DNA of 14,350 bases from Candidatus Poribacteria bacterium. Its GTDB lineage: Bacteria > Poribacteria > WGA-4E > GCA-2687025. Where the stretch lies: assembly GCA_002687025.1 (NCBI GenBank), contig NYZG01000436.1, positions 1 to 14,350 of the forward strand, read 5' to 3'. A program made the position numbers and the translations under genes. Below the pieces are notes generated by a model. That model searched no databases and was not told the DNA's origin. It was given only the letters and a program-made list of their open reading frames with translations. The stretch's first letter is position 1. Every line of letters starts with the position of its first letter. Below, one piece after another: positions 14,277 through 14,350 of the stretch.

Positions 14277-14350
14277 ATGCAACGCGCAGGATCACTCTCG
14301 GATGTCCGGCCGCCTCGCGACACCATCCGCCGCCTGGCTGCGGCCGCGGG
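14277..14350 (+). CDS. N-terminal fragment of an unidentified protein (possible HTH regulator)
   Basis: ATG 14277 is preceded by GGAGGAA with about 8 bp spacing, and the frame is open to the window end (24 full codons): a polar leader MQRAGSLSDVRPP, then RDTIRRLAAAA. The last part resembles the first helix of LacI-type or similar helix-turn-helix domains (TIxDLAxxAG), which is weak evidence. An alternative start in another frame at 14261 gives a Cys/His/Pro-rich peptide and is less likely. Confidence 0.45.
   Translation, partial: MQRAGSLSDVRPPRDTIRRLAAAA

Noticed and set aside
1..14350. tRNA, rRNA, CRISPR, insertion sequences, toxin-antitoxin or phage genes
   Set aside because: No T-loop consensus, repeat-spacer array, transposase motif or terminal inverted repeat was found by eye; all confident genes are of chromosomal metabolic or envelope type.

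Overview
The window is a compact, very GC-rich bacterial chromosome segment with no mobile elements, rRNA, tRNA or CRISPR. The best lineage clue is the 811-residue secreted protein. It ends in a FlgD-like sorting/Ig domain opening with PNFPNPFNPETWIPF, a phrase I associate with Candidatus Poribacteria and relatives. A phytanoyl-CoA-type dioxygenase, a creatininase and a Gfo/Idh/MocA protein in one neighbourhood fit that lineage. This is inference from family knowledge, not a database result.

Layout. At the left edge, an ACT-domain gene (minus, running off the window) diverges from a GH109-like Gfo/Idh/MocA gene (plus). That gene converges on a 102-residue unknown protein (minus) with a good promoter and Shine-Dalgarno sequence. 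Next is a tight plus-strand operon of two family-9 glycosyltransferases (heptosyltransferase type, ATGA overlap) and a PLP-dependent cysteine synthase-family enzyme. It converges, with 13 bp between, on a minus-strand pair: a small winged-helix-like protein lacking a canonical start codon, followed by a TPR protein. TrmJ-type RNA methyltransferase and a secreted zinc-metalloprotease-like protein with dockerin repeats follow on plus, closed by a strong hairpin terminator. A new plus-strand unit encodes a GspG-like domain on a plain membrane anchor and a large BatA/VWA membrane protein. A separately promoted phytanoyl-CoA dioxygenase-family gene converges on a 74-residue unknown protein, with a creatininase-family amidohydrolase behind it, both on minus. 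The last 634 bp hold about 560 bp with no convincing gene and then the first 24 codons of a plus-strand gene.

How the genes may work together. The two glycosyltransferases suggest lipopolysaccharide core or other envelope glycan assembly, so a diderm cell. The cysteine synthase is tied to them only by spacing. The metalloprotease and the VWA protein act outside or at the membrane. The GH109-like protein, dioxygenase and creatininase look like independent catabolic enzymes. I see no defence or selfish system. The least explained items are the uncharacterised small proteins, the small gene without a normal start, and the pseudopilin-like protein without a prepilin signal. Several reading frames that look long here are products of GC richness and were left out.
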